A stretch of 64,000 nucleotides of DNA, from assembly GCA_027922465.2 (NCBI GenBank), contig BQMF02000161.1, positions 558,001 to 622,000 on the forward strand, written 5' to 3'. The stretch comes from Turritopsis dohrnii (Eukaryota > Cnidaria > Hydrozoa > Anthoathecata > Oceaniidae). Position numbers and translations under genes: made by a program. Below are positions 23,201 through 34,524 of the stretch, one piece after another. Under the pieces are notes generated by a model. That model had not been told where the DNA came from. It did not search any database and saw only the letters and a program-made list of their open reading frames with translations. Numbering within the stretch: the first letter of the stretch is position 1; each line of letters begins with the position of its first letter.

Positions 23201-25928
23201 AAAACATTTTCCAGTTGCCGAAAGGGAGCGCCGGTAAGAGCTTTGTTCAAGAACTGATCTATGGAACAACAAGTCCCCGTTGAGATGTTCATGATCCTTC
23301 CGAATCTTTTATTACAACGAATAAACTCTAAGATTCTGCATCTGACAATAGAAAACTTCTCGAGAGAAGACTACAATTGTGGAAGGATCAGTGACCTGGT
23401 GACCTGGTGGGCGAGTGTCTTGTTATTCAGAGCTGTTGGACAAAATCACTGCCCAAAAGAAAGAAAACATTGGAGAAACTTTTGAAAAACTTATGATAAA
23501 AGGAAATGTAACTGGGGCTCTTTGCCTGCTTTCAAATGAGCAACGCAATGGTATCTTACCACCCAACAAACAAACAATGAACCAATTAAACATAAAGCAT
23601 CCCGATGGTTGTCCTTTGAACGATGATCTCTTACTCAGAGGCCCAGTGAAATACGTAAATCCGGTCGTCTTCGAGAATATTGATGAAAATGCAATTCTGA
23701 AGGCTGCAGAACAAAGGGTGCTTCAGGAATATCGGGTTGGGATGCTGATGATTGGTGGAGAATTTTAGGCAGTAACATTTTTGGTACAGCATCTGGCGAT
23801 CTCCGAAAATCTCTTGGTAAATTCGCCAGGTTATTATGCTCTGATCGTGTTAAAGACCCACAAAGTTTGGATGCATATATTGCCTGTAGACTTATACCCC
23901 TGGACAAAAACCCAGGGCTAAGACCTATCGGTATTGGAGAAGTAATCTGTCAAATTATTGGCAAATCGGTAGTGGCGTGTCTGAGGAAGGATATCGTACA
24001 AGCAGCTGGGAATCTCCAATTATGCGCAGGAATAAAATCGGGATGTGAGATTGCTGTTCATGCTGCGGTGGATTTGTATGATGACGATAGCAACCATGGT
24101 ACTTCGCAGATAGATGCCTCAAACGCCTTTAACTCCATTAACCGAGCCGTTACCCTTAGCAACATGGAGATTTTATGCCCAGAGTTCTCCACATACATCA
24201 CCAACTGTTACCAGACGACAGCTAAGTTGTTCATCCAGGGTGGCCGTGAAATACTATAGAATGAGGGCACAACGCAGGGAGATCCTGTGGCAATGGCAAT
24301 GTACGCTATTGGAATATTGCCTTTGCTTCAACAAAACTTAATGACGATTCTTTGCAAAAAATCGCTTTTGCCAACGATTTCATGGGAAAAGGGACAGTGA
24401 AAGAACTTCATTCTTGGTTCAAAAAGATATCCCATCATGGTCCTAATATTGGATACTACCCAAAACCTAGCAAGAGCTGGTTGATAGTTAAGGATGCCCA
24501 TTTGGAGGAAGCTGTTCGTGAATTTGAAGGAACAGGTGTCAATATAACCACGGAAGGTAATCGTCATTTAGGAGCGATAGTTGGAAGTGAAACGCACAAA
24601 AAGAGATACGTGTCAGAGTTAGTGAGTCAATGGATTTGTGAATTGAGAGTTTTATCCGATATTGCAAAGTCGTATCCACATTGTGCGTATGCTGCCTACA
24701 TCTTTGGATTTCAACATAAGTTTATGTATGTGATGCAAACAATCCCGGATATCGAACATGAGTTAGAACCCTTGGAGCTGGCCATCCCTAACTCTCTTCT
24801 TCCTGCTCTCTTATGCAACAACGATGAAAGGCTTTTATTTACACTGCCAGTCAAATTAGGAGGCTTAGCAATCCAAAACCCGGTTGAGCGCAGTTCACAT
24901 GAATACAGAAACTCAAGAGGCGCAACCACAGAAATGGTGAAGAAGGTGAAACTCCAATGCAGTATTCTGGGTGAAGGGGCAAGTAGCTTACTTAGATGTT
25001 AAGGTTTTAAACCGTACTGCTAAATCGTACCTCACTCAGACACTCGAAGCTTCGCATCGTTCAAATGAGCAAGCAAAGAAACGAGCTTACAACAGACGGG
25101 TCAACACCATCGATCATGGCAGCTTCACACCCCTTGTTTTTACGTGCTTTGGCGGCATGGTGAAGGAGTGTCTCACATTCTACAATCGACTAGCAGAAAT
25201 GATAGCTGAAAGAAGAGATAACGATCCCAGAACAGTGAAAAATTGGTAAGTTTCAGCCTGCTTAGAAGCCAGCTCCTATGTTTACGCGGTTCTCGATCAG
25301 TAAAGAAGATCTTTGCACAGAGTGATGATGTAAATCTGATCACTGTTGAATCAATTCCTCGCGCCAATTGATCGATTTATTATTATTATTATTACTTGTA
25401 ATACCATAACCGAGAAATCTTTGTAATTAATTTTTTCGGGAAAAAAAAATCTATTGGGACCCTAAAAAAAAAAAAAAAAAAAAAAAATTGGGAAGATACA
25501 AGACTGCTTCATTCACTCAATTAGTCAATCTTGCTCTCTTAAATGAATTGCTCGGTCATTGAATGCAGGAAAATTTTCACCATGATTCTTTGGGATAATG
25601 TTATGTTATGTGCATAAGTAGGTAATTATAAGTTGTGGGGTATCTAAATAAAATCTTGTGATGAACTGTCTGTGGTTAATGCTTTCCAAGTATGATCATA
25701 TAAAGTAATTTTGTGGGTGGGAGGTGTTCAAAACAAGAAATGGAGGGCTCCAGGGAAAATTTAACAACACTCTTCCAAAAAACCAAATTGTTTCACTAAA
25801 AACAAAATATAAACTTACGAAAATAAAGTCAAGTACGAGTCCACTTTATCTTCATTTGAAGTTTGTCCAGAATAAATTATTTTGATAAGGTTATCAACTG
25901 CTTTTGAAAGATCATTTGATGATTCCAT
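11298..25928 (-). CDS. RIF1: Rap1-interacting factor 1 (RIF1), 23 coding exons
   Basis: RIF1 controls replication timing and double-strand-break repair choice and recruits protein phosphatase 1. Coding exons (minus strand): 25928-25819, 21224-21149, 21075-20990, 20823-20786, 20555-20452, 20370-20276, 20074-19984, 19910-19806, 19724-19629, 19532-19473, 19396-19312, 19223-19177, 18970-18872, 18786-18552, 18289-18224, 18128-18046, 17743-17592, 17514-17410, 17021-16691, 14813-12615, 12530-12405, 12221-11903, 11782-11298. All phases agree; 1730 aa. The first 19 exons encode the N-terminal HEAT-repeat region. The large exon holds a conserved L-T-D-H-Q-K-E-I-L / M-Y-N-N-L-D-x-S-Q-D-T block. PP1 docking motifs follow: G-I-L-K at the end of that exon and R-V-S-F at the start of the next. 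Exon 22 carries the C-terminal domain (Y-P-D-L-I-T-C-S-A-P, V-R-A-Q-N-I-R-T-I-G-D-L, L-P-I-R-S-P-K). The protein is shorter than vertebrate RIF1 (about 2450 aa) mainly in the disordered middle. Confidence 0.93.
12293..12400. repeat. Three-copy 35-bp tandem repeat in a RIF1 intron
   Basis: The unit starts AACAGTTACATGAATACAGG and is 35 bp long; copies begin at 12293, 12328 and 12363 and are nearly identical. The array ends within a few bases of the 5' splice site of the exon ending at 12405 (read on the minus strand, the intron begins gtttgttgaag and runs straight into the array). Confidence 0.9.
14814..16690. other. Large RIF1 intron 19, no gene supported; MITE at its 5' end
   Basis: The 1.9-kb intron holds a GGA/GTA trinucleotide tract at 16168-16212 and AT-rich sequence. 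A minus-strand ORF (16466-16095) encodes a Pro/Thr run from that tract and has no family features. The 16564-16686 MITE occupies the donor end. Confidence 0.5.
16564..16686. mobile_element. Short MITE copy abutting a RIF1 5' splice site
   Basis: It contains AAGCCACTGCGAAGGAGTGC, the palindromic core TTTCTATAGAAA, and CGCTCTTCATCGTAGTGAC, the same order as the copies at 7742 and 30852. The terminal ACCCACTTGG block ends 3 nt before the donor GT (16690-16689) of the RIF1 exon ending at 16691. Confidence 0.7.
17172..17262. repeat. Direct duplication in RIF1 intron 18
   Basis: Two adjacent copies of a unit of about 32 bp, each ending AACAATTCCCAGACCAG and starting with ATCTCTCTTA, followed by a partial third (AAATCTCTCTGG). 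Confidence 0.75.
21790..25487 (+). mobile_element. Non-LTR retrotransposon in RIF1 intron 1, antisense to RIF1
   Basis: A plus-strand retroelement ending in a poly(A) run (25464-25487). It is bracketed by an exact 12-bp duplication, TTGGGAAGATAC, at 21778-21789 and 25488-25499; this and the tail indicate target-primed insertion. The 5' ~1.1 kb has no ORF. From 22903 broken frames encode a C2H2-like finger (C-x-x-C...H-x-x-x-x-C, L-C-V-A-C-K-R-I-C-K), then an RT: L-R-P-I-G-I-G-E, D-A-S-N-A-F, G-T-T-Q-G-D-P, and F-A-N-D where Y-A-D-D is expected. A conserved tail block follows (F-T-P-L-V-F-T-C-F-G-G). Frameshifts and stops (23281, 23766, 24257) make it non-coding. The clade is not certain; the RT resembles a family common in cnidarian genomes. 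Confidence 0.85.
22903..25368 (+). pseudogene. Degenerate RT polyprotein of the intronic non-LTR element
   Basis: At least five frame segments (22903-23283, 23415-23768, 23780-24259, 24352-25002, 24971-25370) can be followed in order with the same domain succession as an intact element of this type. The RT catalytic box is F-A-N-D, losing one aspartate. The final segment (F-T-P-L-V-F-T-C-F-G-G, then L-L-C-L-R-G-S-R) is repeated at 45021-45353, a second truncated copy. Confidence 0.75.
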
Positions 25929-28900
25929 TGCAATGACTCTGTCAATATTGTGTTTATATTATATATGATATATTATAATTCTAAAGTAAGAAAACAGAGG
26001 GAGAACTCCCAATAAAAGCACACCAACAAACAAATTATATGACTATGAATACATTTACATAATATACTTCTTCAAAATTATCCCATCCCCACCTATGTTT
26101 ACTAATATGGCGTCATTTACTTTCTAAACAACAACAAGTTGTAAAACTAAATGCAAAAATCTTCTACTTTTTCAGGTTTTATATACCATGTATACTTCAA
26201 AACTGGCTGGCAAACCTGCAGGCAGAACCTTTTAATATATGCAATCATCTCAATTTTCAATTAATGCATCCTCTTCTGGAATGATATGCAGTTTATGTAT
26301 AAAAGACAGGACTTTTCTTCACTTAGTTCTTATAAAGAATTCTTAATGCAAGCAGTTCTGTTATGCTGTCTTTATAATTTACTTATTTCTATGTATACAT
26401 GATCAATATATATCATCAAATAGAAATGAATCCATAGATGAATTCCATAATCAGCTAACTGTTGTGGTAAGTCTCAATGATTAGACATCATAGGTATGTA
26501 TTCATCGTTGATAAAACATTATCAAGGTGAATTTATTCTGCATGTATTCCTGCCAATGTAAAGTTAATATACAACATGAAAAAACCTTTAGCAACAATGA
26601 AGTCTTAACATTTTAAGAATTTAAAACTGGTAAATTTTAAAGGAACTATGACAAATAAAATTTTGTGGTATATATGAGAGTGGTTTAAAAAGAAATTTAA
26701 AGATCATAAGTCCTTTTTAATATTTTTAATTGCGATTCATATATTTGAATCTATGCACTCTTTATATCACTGCAAGGGTATATCTGCAACAGTGTTCTGC
26801 TCTAACCTTTAATCCTCAAGTCACTATAATTATATTTGTAAAAATACCCTTGCAGTTGCTACTTAAATTTTATTTCAATTATGTATTTTGGTTGTAGTTC
26901 CATGTCAGTTTTTACTGTAATTTTTAACCTATACTTATCAAATAAATTATGAATGAATGAATGTATGAATATATGAATGAATGATAAAATTCATCTATTA
27001 GTGACCATCAGTCTGGTTAGCTTTGCTAATTGATGATCTTCAATTAAGACATTTGGAGATCCCCAACAAATCCCCAAAGTTATTAGTTTTCTATAGCTAC
27101 AAGCTCAAAAAGTAATTACAGAAAGTAGGGTAGATTAAGATCTAACATAGCCGCTAGAGAGGAAAATTGAGAAAATTCAATTGATAATTAGTATAGTGCT
27201 GGATATTCCTTGATATGGTAAACAACATGAAGAATTTTAATTATCCGTGTGAATAAATTATTATTTCTGTGATTACCCCATTTCCTCTTTTCAAAATTAG
27301 AAACCTTCCCTAAGAATTTCACAGTTCCACAGACAATTCTCATGACTGATCTGAAGTTTTTTTAAAAAATACTTCAAAATGTATGCTCACAAACAACACA
27401 AACACATGTCTGATATTTCATAGTACTACCATAAAGTCAAAGCATGACATTTTCAGATTTTCAATCAATCCAAGACATGTATGAAATAACACTGCAATAC
27501 CATTTTCAAGACCGATGATTAACATTCTCAATATTTTGTATAGCTTTATAGGTCGCATAAAGTCCCGCCATTGACTTGCAAGCAAGGAAACTCGCGCGAA
27601 ATATTGTTTACATGCTGTTTCAACCTAACTGTTTGAGTTCGCAGCAAACCCAAACAAAGAAGAACATTCAGAGCATGCAAGACAAATCTCCTAGAAAGAT
27701 CACCACAGAAAGGGGAAAAAACAACTTGTTGCAAGATCGAATTTGAAAACTCGTATGAAATCACAAAACAGCTTCAAGATGAAATTATTGCACAATTTGA
27801 AATTATCGCAATTGTGACAAAAAATCTAAGATTACGAAAGGGAAGATAAAACAACGAAAGACAGAACGAAAGCATGCAACACTGGAGAGAATTTGCAACT
27901 CTATCAGCGACGAAAAAGCAACTTCCTTTTGGCTCACAACGCAATGAAAACTGACTAAGGAAGGTTGCAATATCGACAGGCAATCGTTCTAGGACCTCAT
28001 CAAAATTCATCCTATCACGTTTATCAGAAAGATGTGCATGCGGAGCTCCACTCATTCTGCACTCAACTCAATGCCTTTTATCTTGAAAAAAAGGAGGTTT
28101 TAACACAACGTCACAACACCTTAGACGACACGACGGCAACACTGGATGCGAGAAAGTTTATTCATGCCATTATTGCATCTCAGCAGCGAATCGACAAGAA
28201 GAAGCGAGACTTGACGTGTCGGCAAGAGGATTCGTTTTTAGATTCAAGAAGACATGTGAAATAATCGAAAGAGAAAAGAAATGGAGTCCAGATGGTTGAG
28301 CAGGATTCGGTTATCCCTGTCGTGTTCAATGCAATGGACGGTATGGGCTGAGAATGTAATACGTTTTACAAGCGCTTAATCGAATTCATTTGTCGAGTTA
28401 GCGGGGGATTATTTTTAATGTAATATTTTTGTCCAACGCCCCAACCACCCCTATTACTTTGCTTTTATTAGGTTCGGACAGTACCTAGAAGAATTAAATA
28501 AGAAAAAATCTAATATATTTCTTTATTTGAAATATATTTTTATCATAATAACAAGTTTCCAAAAATTAAAGTTCATTGATAGCCTGATACTGCTGTCTAA
28601 GAATATTTATATATCCTGCTTTGCCAACGAAGCAACGTGTACGTTCCACCCACATCCCTTCCACATCTCCTAAATTCACAGGATTTTGACTGACGGTGAC
28701 AGAAAATGAGCTCAGAGAACGATAATTTAAGGAGATAGCAAAAATTAAAATTTTGAAAATGTCGGGTCTTTTGTCAAGGAACCGCAATATTTATGTCGAG
28801 AAGCAGTTGTCGAGTAAGAAATGTCGAGATAGCGGGGGAAATTTCTAGTCAAGAACGTCGAATCTGGCGGGACTGAAAGATAGCGAGGGGTCGAGTTAGC

Positions 28901-29795
28901 GGGGGCCAAATGTAATTCATCGCTAGACTCAAAATTAATTCGAGATAGCGGGAAAGTTCCGAGATACACATTTTTTTAATAAGGAACCTTATACTTGCCT
29001 GCTGTTACTTATTTTTTCCAAAAGTATCAGCCTCATAGTTCCTACACGAGTTCCTCGTCATCTTAGCTGCTTTCCTTCTTCATGTAAACATGTACATTTG
29101 AATCCTGCTGTTTTACATACTTTGTTTTGCATACTTTTACAAGTATCTTTAGTTTTTAGTGTAGTTTATATTTGTTTTTTATTCCAAAATAGAGAATTCT
29201 TATTGCTTCGTAGTTTATTTTTCTTGTATTCCTTAATTTTCAAGTTTTTTTCAGTTGGAAGTTCCTACTGAGTGTAGTGGAGTTCGAGATAGCGAGACAG
29301 TTTTTAGTTAGCGAGATTGGAAATGCTGATGGGACCAAGGTTTTCGTTTGACATAATTCACGAAAGTCAACTGTAACTTCATATCTATATTCTATATACA
29401 CATTCTGCAAGGGGTCGGATACAATGTTTTGTGGAGTGTTTGAAGCACGGGTGAGAAAAGAAGTTGAATTTCATTCGAATTAGAGGAAGTTCGATGTTCG
29501 AATTAACAGGGTTTGGATTGGATTCTCATTTCTCCAGTAGTATAATTAGAAGCAAATAGATTTTAAGAAATCTGGAAAGTTCTATTGAAAATTGATATTT
29601 TCTGCGTCATAACTACAAGCTGGTCTTTCAACTTTCTGTGCAATAAAAGTTCTTTCCCTTCCAACCATAATAAATCTTACCGCGATTTTCTAGACTAAAC
29701 GCCAGAACGTTTATTACAAACTCAAACTTTCGAGTGTAACGTTTATGGAAGGGCAACTTCTTTATTGCCAGTGTTAAGGTTGTCATCTATACAGA
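25929..29795. other. Region upstream of RIF1: AT-rich spacer, repeat debris, one doubtful exon
   Basis: 25929-27540 shows no coding signal; (GAAT)n at 26949-26985. From 28391 to about 28985 there are many copies of CGAG(T/A)TAGCGGGGG and CGAGATAGCGGG, and weaker ones at 29285-29325 (TTCGAGATAGCGAG), marking a MITE family whose termini I cannot fix. The more GC-rich stretch 27540-28330 probably contains the RIF1 promoter and first non-coding exon, but no boundary is certain. Confidence 0.45.
27999..28264 (+). CDS. Possible exon with SPX-like pattern
   Basis: A plus-strand frame open to TAA at 28262-28264 has no internal ATG, so it would be a terminal exon, perhaps entered at an AG such as the one just before GACCTCATC. 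It reads like a helical protein: H-S-F-C-T-Q-L-N-A-F-Y-L-E-K-K-E-V-L-T-Q. The spacing L-x-x-F-Y-x-x-K-x-x-x-x-x-x-R resembles the second helix of SPX domains, but this is a weak resemblance. No upstream exon was found, and a minus-strand ORF overlaps (28055-27774). Confidence 0.25.
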
Positions 29796-30081
29796 GTTTA
29801 CCGTAGGAATATACGAGATGAGAGAGTCTCTCATTAACATTTACCGTTTACCGTAGGAATATACGAGATAAGAGAGTCTCTCATTAACATTTACCGTTTA
29901 CCGTAGGAATATACGAGATGAGAGAGTCTCTCATTAACATTTACTGTTTACCGTAGGAATACACGAGATGAGAGAGTCTCTCATAAACATTTACTGTTTA
30001 CCGTAGGAATATACGAGATGAGAGAGTCTCTCATTAACATTTACTGTTTACCGTAGGAATATACGAGATGAGAGAGTCTCT
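29796..30081. repeat. Palindrome-bearing 50-bp minisatellite, 5.7 copies
   Basis: Units start at 29796, 29846, 29896, 29946, 29996 and 30046, each GTTTACCGTAGGAATATACG followed by AGATGAGAGAGTCTCTCATT and AACATTTAC(C/T). Every unit contains the inverted repeat ATGAGAGA-G-TCTCTCAT (one has ATAAGAGA). It lies just beyond the 3' end of AARSD1. Confidence 0.95.
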
Positions 30082-30199
30082 TAATGTTGGCTTTAGCAGA
30101 AGAATATCTTGAATTGTTGTGCAATGTGTAATGTATTGTTCTTCACATCTCTGAGGACTACAACTCATAAAATCACTAGACCGTCAGTCAGTCAGTAGT

Positions 30200-33100
30200 T
30201 TACGTTGGATTGTTGACCGATGTTCGGATCAGCTGCAGAACATCGTCTAATCTTTTGTAAGACGTCGCTTTTCCTTGTAACCGCCCTGGTTTACCGCCAC
30301 CCTTTCCGCCAATCAATTCTAAGATCCTATAAAATGACACGACATACGTAAGGGGAAAATTCATGATTTCAGTAAAGTAAAGTATATTTCGTCGATAGCA
30401 CTGGGTGCGATAACTTAACGCCCTTGTCTGAACTAGGGCTTGATAGCACATTATAGTCACACAATAAACTCATACATACACAAAAAAGATTACCTTGGAG
30501 ATAGCTGCTTAACCTTATCATCAGGACCACGCAGGATGAACTGTCCACCAGTTTTAACAGGTCCTCCACACACAAACACCACACAGTCCTAAGGTAACAC
30601 GAAATATGTTCTGCTTGAGAAGACACATATGGTATTTGGATTTGTTTTCAGATTTATCAGGTTCCACTTTACCTTGCAACTGTCCGGTAAACAATTTAAA
30701 AACGCGAAAATATATTCCATGTCGCCATCCTCCCTAAACACAGTATAAAAATGACGTCATTTGGATAGAAGAGAGGTCACCAAGTTATGCCTTCCATATT
30801 TTTCATGTTACAAAACATTAAAAACGTAAAGAGGATGGCGTCGCAACTATATCTACCCAAACTTGTTGAAAAGTCACTGCAAAGGGGTGCATTTCTATAT
30901 AAATATACACACTATTTCAATGAAAATTCTCTTCATCACAGTAGCTTTCTTACGACTTTTCCCGCTGGGTTAAGACGGCAAAGGATGATTACCTGTGCTT
31001 GAAGATATAGCTGCTTCCTTCTGATGCTAGTTGTTTCGCCTCAAACATGGCTATTTCTTTTAAATATGTCCTGTTGTTCTATGAGAAGACGCAAGGAATG
31101 AAGATTCATTGAAGGACAGTATCAACAACATTTCAGAAGAAGTGCGATCAACCCACCTTTGATGCAACACGTAAATTATTCTTTAACTTTTCAACACTGT
31201 CTGGTTGGTCATCCAGGCTACAACTAAACAATAAAATTAGTAGAAGTAGCTTAATGGGAACATGAAGTAAAAACACAAAGGAGTGACGTTCGTTCATCTT
31301 CATCCACATTACAATCTGCATCTATGGTTCAAAATAAGGAAGAGGGAAGCACTTAATGAATTTAAAGAACCGTTATTTTTTAACACTGATAGCAGGAGTG
31401 GTTTTAAGGTTCTCAGTGCTCAACCAACACGTGTGAAAGCTGATCAAGAGAACTTCAACCAAACCAACACGTGTGAAAGCTGACCAAGAGAACTTCAACC
31501 AACCTCAGCAGTTTGGTGAGTTTCCTTTCGACTTCATATGCAGCATTCAACTTTGTTCGCACACGATTACCTGCCATGAAGAATATACGAGTGCCACCTC
31601 TCATCGATTCAGTATGTAGCAGTTTGATGATCTACATGAAAATAAGGAAAATCCATTCAGTTGCAATGAGTGAGTGTTATGAAGAATCTAATTGAAACTG
31701 AGATTTGAAATTTGAAGCGGATATCCCCTTACCTGCAAATCACTCAAATTTCTCACATGGGTTCCGCAACATAGGTTTTTTTCGATTCCTGTCAAAACAA
31801 AATCATTTGCTGAATATCAGAACCACATAAATAACATCCCTCAACATCAACCAATCAGGTAAGCTCAAAGTTTCACCGTCGTTTGTTTTTTTGCCGCCTA
31901 GCAGAGATCGAGTTTCACATACCTTTTATTTCAATAACTCTGATTGGTTCAGCTACGTCTGCAGGGAGCCCTCTTGTTCGGACCTGGTATAGAAACGTCG
32001 TCATCAGGTCGAGATGTATATAAAAATCGAGAAGTTAAAAATTTTTCATTTTTTTCACTCCTACAGCTCAGTTACACCTAATCATTCCATTTCTTCAAAA
32101 TTTAAATCTTCAATGGTTCATAACATAATAAGAGAAGCCAAAAGTTTATTCCATACCTCTTCTACGTCTAAAGCCTCGTCTTTGGTTAAGTAATGCACGT
32201 CTACTGGAGTATGTTGTCGAATTCTCTCATTACACTCCGTCTCTATGGTAACAATCTGTTCTTTCGTAATGGTAGGATTATTCAACTCAACATGGCTGAC
32301 ATTTCTTCCCAACTCCCTGAATCAACAAACATTTCATCTACTTGAATAGACGAAGCAAAGAACAAGAACAGGATAGAAAGCTTGTTACATGTGTTATATA
32401 TAAGGTATGGTACACACCAGGAAACAGTTTTGAAGTTGTAAAGGGTATCAGCTATCGCAGAAAATAAGTGCTGCGCTGAAATAAGAAGATAGATTCCACG
32501 TTTAGTTATGGCAACTGAAACACTTGGCAAATGTATGTGTGTCTATACATAACGTATACATGACGTCAGGTGGGCGTGTATTACTCAGTGGGGAAAATCG
32601 TCAAAAGCAGCTGCGATGAAGAGCATTTTAATTGAAATAGTATATATATTTCTATAGATCTCCTTCGCAGCGATTTTTCAAAAAATTGGGTAGTGAAAAC
32701 TCTCAAACTAACACAGATGAAAACCGACATTTAAAAAAGTATACATACCTGAATGCTGCTGCATGTGATCAAATCTTCGTTCCCAGTCCACTTCACAACT
32801 GCATTCTTTGCCTTCTGTAACAGGTTCATCTGTCATATGTATAGCCTGAGTTCCACGACGCATCACATTTGTGACACTAACATCACCAATCTAGTTCAAC
32901 AAATCCTTTTCAATGAATTCCGTTTGTTTACAGTGAGTTAAGATCACTTTTCAAAAGTTTCTCACCTTTCCTTTATCACCAGGCTAAATGAAAAACAACA
33001 AAATTGATCAACAAGTAAATACAAACAAAATCAAGCACAACACAAACAAACAAACAAACAAACAAACAAACGCCTGTACCTGTCCTCCTCCTTCAGGAAA

Positions 33101-33211
33101 TAAAACGGTGTCGTTAAGAATCACTTCATATCCATTCGCAACTTTAACACATGATAATACTTTACAGGCCATGTCCCTTAAATAAGAATTCCTTTGACAA
33201 GCAAATGCCAT
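30200..33211 (-). CDS. AARSD1: Alanyl-tRNA editing protein (AARSD1 / AlaX type), 13 exons
   Basis: Free-standing homologue of the alanyl-tRNA synthetase editing domain; it hydrolyses Ser-tRNA(Ala) in trans. Exons: 33211-33080, 32983-32966 (18 nt), 32890-32749, 32475-32418, 32316-32157, 31983-31923, 31788-31733, 31631-31504, 31223-31157, 31078-30993, 30733-30673, 30588-30494, 30326-30200; all phases agree, 396 aa (human 412). It starts M-A-F-A-C-Q-R and has L-F-P-E-G-G-G-Q. The zinc/active-site set is H-M-Q-Q-H (HxxxH) and C-C-G-T-H (CxxxH). The C-terminus carries the Gly-rich K-G-G-G-K-P-G-R-L-Q-G-K-A block. Two MITEs lie in introns (30852-30971, 32585-32695). Confidence 0.95.
30852..30971. 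mobile_element. Short MITE copy in AARSD1 intron 10
   Basis: AAAAGTCACTGCAAAGGGGT, then core TTTCTATATAAATATAC and TCTCTTCATCACAGTAGC, ending CCCGCTGGG. Same orientation as the copy at 16564; it ends about 20 nt from the donor of the AARSD1 exon ending at 30993. Confidence 0.7.
31421..31505. repeat. Two-copy 40-bp tandem repeat at an AARSD1 splice donor
   Basis: Unit CAACCAACACGTGTGAAAGC followed by TGATCAAGAGAACTTCAACC; copies differ by one or two bases. The second copy ends at the 5' splice site of the exon ending at 31504. Confidence 0.85.
32585..32695. mobile_element. Short MITE copy, inverted, in AARSD1 intron 3
   Basis: CAGTGGGGAAAATCGTCAAAAGC, CTGCGATGAAGAGCATTTTA, core TTTCTATAGA, then CCTTCGCAGCGATTTTTC and GGGTAGTG. 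Opposite orientation to the copies at 16564 and 30852. Confidence 0.7.
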
Positions 33212-33594
33212 GTGTACTCCTTTATATACAATCTAAATATGAAGGTACTGGTACCATTTTGTAAAAAGGTCATCATCACTATTAGAGCAAATATTGCAAA
33301 CAGCTTTTACAAAACTGACTTCTCTTAAGTAAGAGAAAACTCATAAACTTTTTGCTGATTGCTTTCACACTGTTCAAGTTTGAAATTCTCATGTTCTAAG
33401 TATAATACCCATTTCAAATACTAGAACGATATAGCTATGTAGACTTTTCATATGAATGAATATGAACCCAAGTAGCTTCTACTAACAACAGCAGTTGTAG
33501 CATTTTAATGTTTTAACAATATCTGAGAATTGATAATTTACAAATAAGTGAAATTATATTTTTAATTAGTTTGTTTGCTAAGTTTCCATGATGT
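33212..33594. other. Short spacer AARSD1-ANAPC15
   Basis: It contains only AT-rich sequence. Minus-strand TTTAG (rc of 33233-33237) lies 21 nt upstream of the AARSD1 ATG and could be a 3' splice site. Confidence 0.5.
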
Positions 33595-34276
33595 CTACCA
33601 TCCATCGTTGGTTTCGTTCATACCAGAATTACCAAGCATCTCGTCATCTATTGAATCAACTCCATTACTTGCAGTATCAAATTCATCTGTGTCTTCATCA
33701 ATATCCTCGTTGCTTTCATCATCATCTTCAATTTCTTCTTCATCTTCACCTGCAAACACACAAATTCATCAGAAATTGCTTTAAAGAGTGGTTAGCATTG
33801 AAATCCATATGCTTGATGGAGTAATCAATTGTACAAGTTGTTGAAACAACTAAATTAATCATCACCGACAACTGAAACAGTTAAGAAAATGCAAACATCA
33901 GATTTTCATCGAATATAACTAAATTTTGTAGCTGTAAGGAGAATATGCAATCTTATTTATAGAGGATAGTAATTCAAAATGGTATATCAACTGCTATGCT
34001 AACAGACCAGCTGATTTTCATGAAACCTTTAAGTAGCTATATAGGTAGCTATAGGTACAAATGATTGAAATGAATCTTACCTACATCTTGGGTCTTCTTT
34101 GTCTGACCAAATGGAACAATGTCCTCCCCCTTTTTGACTTCAGCATCTAATTTCTTTTTGTATTCTTCTTCTTCTTTCGTTAACTTACTTTCGTCTGGGA
34201 CTGTTGTTCCACTGGCCGTATAAAACCATAGATCATTTGCGATACTAGGTTTTAATGATGGAAATTCAATGGACAT
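33595..34276 (-). CDS. ANAPC15: Anaphase-promoting complex subunit 15 (ANAPC15)
   Basis: Small APC/C subunit that promotes turnover of the mitotic checkpoint complex. Two exons, 34276-34081 and 33749-33595, phase 1 junction (GTAG|gtaaga ... ttgcag|GT), 116 aa (human 121). The N-terminus M-S-I-E-F-P-S-L-K-P with L-W-F, and a central D-I-V-P-F-G block, match the family; the rest is the characteristic D/E-rich tail, ending N-D-G-W. Minus-strand TTGCAG 30 nt before the ATG may be a splice acceptor; the 5' leader then has a 4-codon upstream ORF (MTII). Confidence 0.88.
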
Positions 34277-34524
34277 TTTTATTTTTTATATAATTGTCAT
34301 TTTGAACTGCAATAACAAACATTATCCTGTCGTCAGAACAACAAAACACTACCAAAAATAACAACATCTTTCCTTTGGCATTTTGAGTTTAATTTTCAAC
34401 TAGGAACTATTTTAAAAATAGTTCTTATTTGGTAGATCATGTGACAACACCAATCTTCTATATACCAATATCATTGCAAATACTTGTTTAAGAATTTCAA
34501 ATTTGTTTTCAAATAAAAATATTT

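Noticed and set aside
29796..30081. CRISPR-like direct repeats
   Set aside because: Units are contiguous with no unique spacers, and the genome is eukaryotic; it is a minisatellite.
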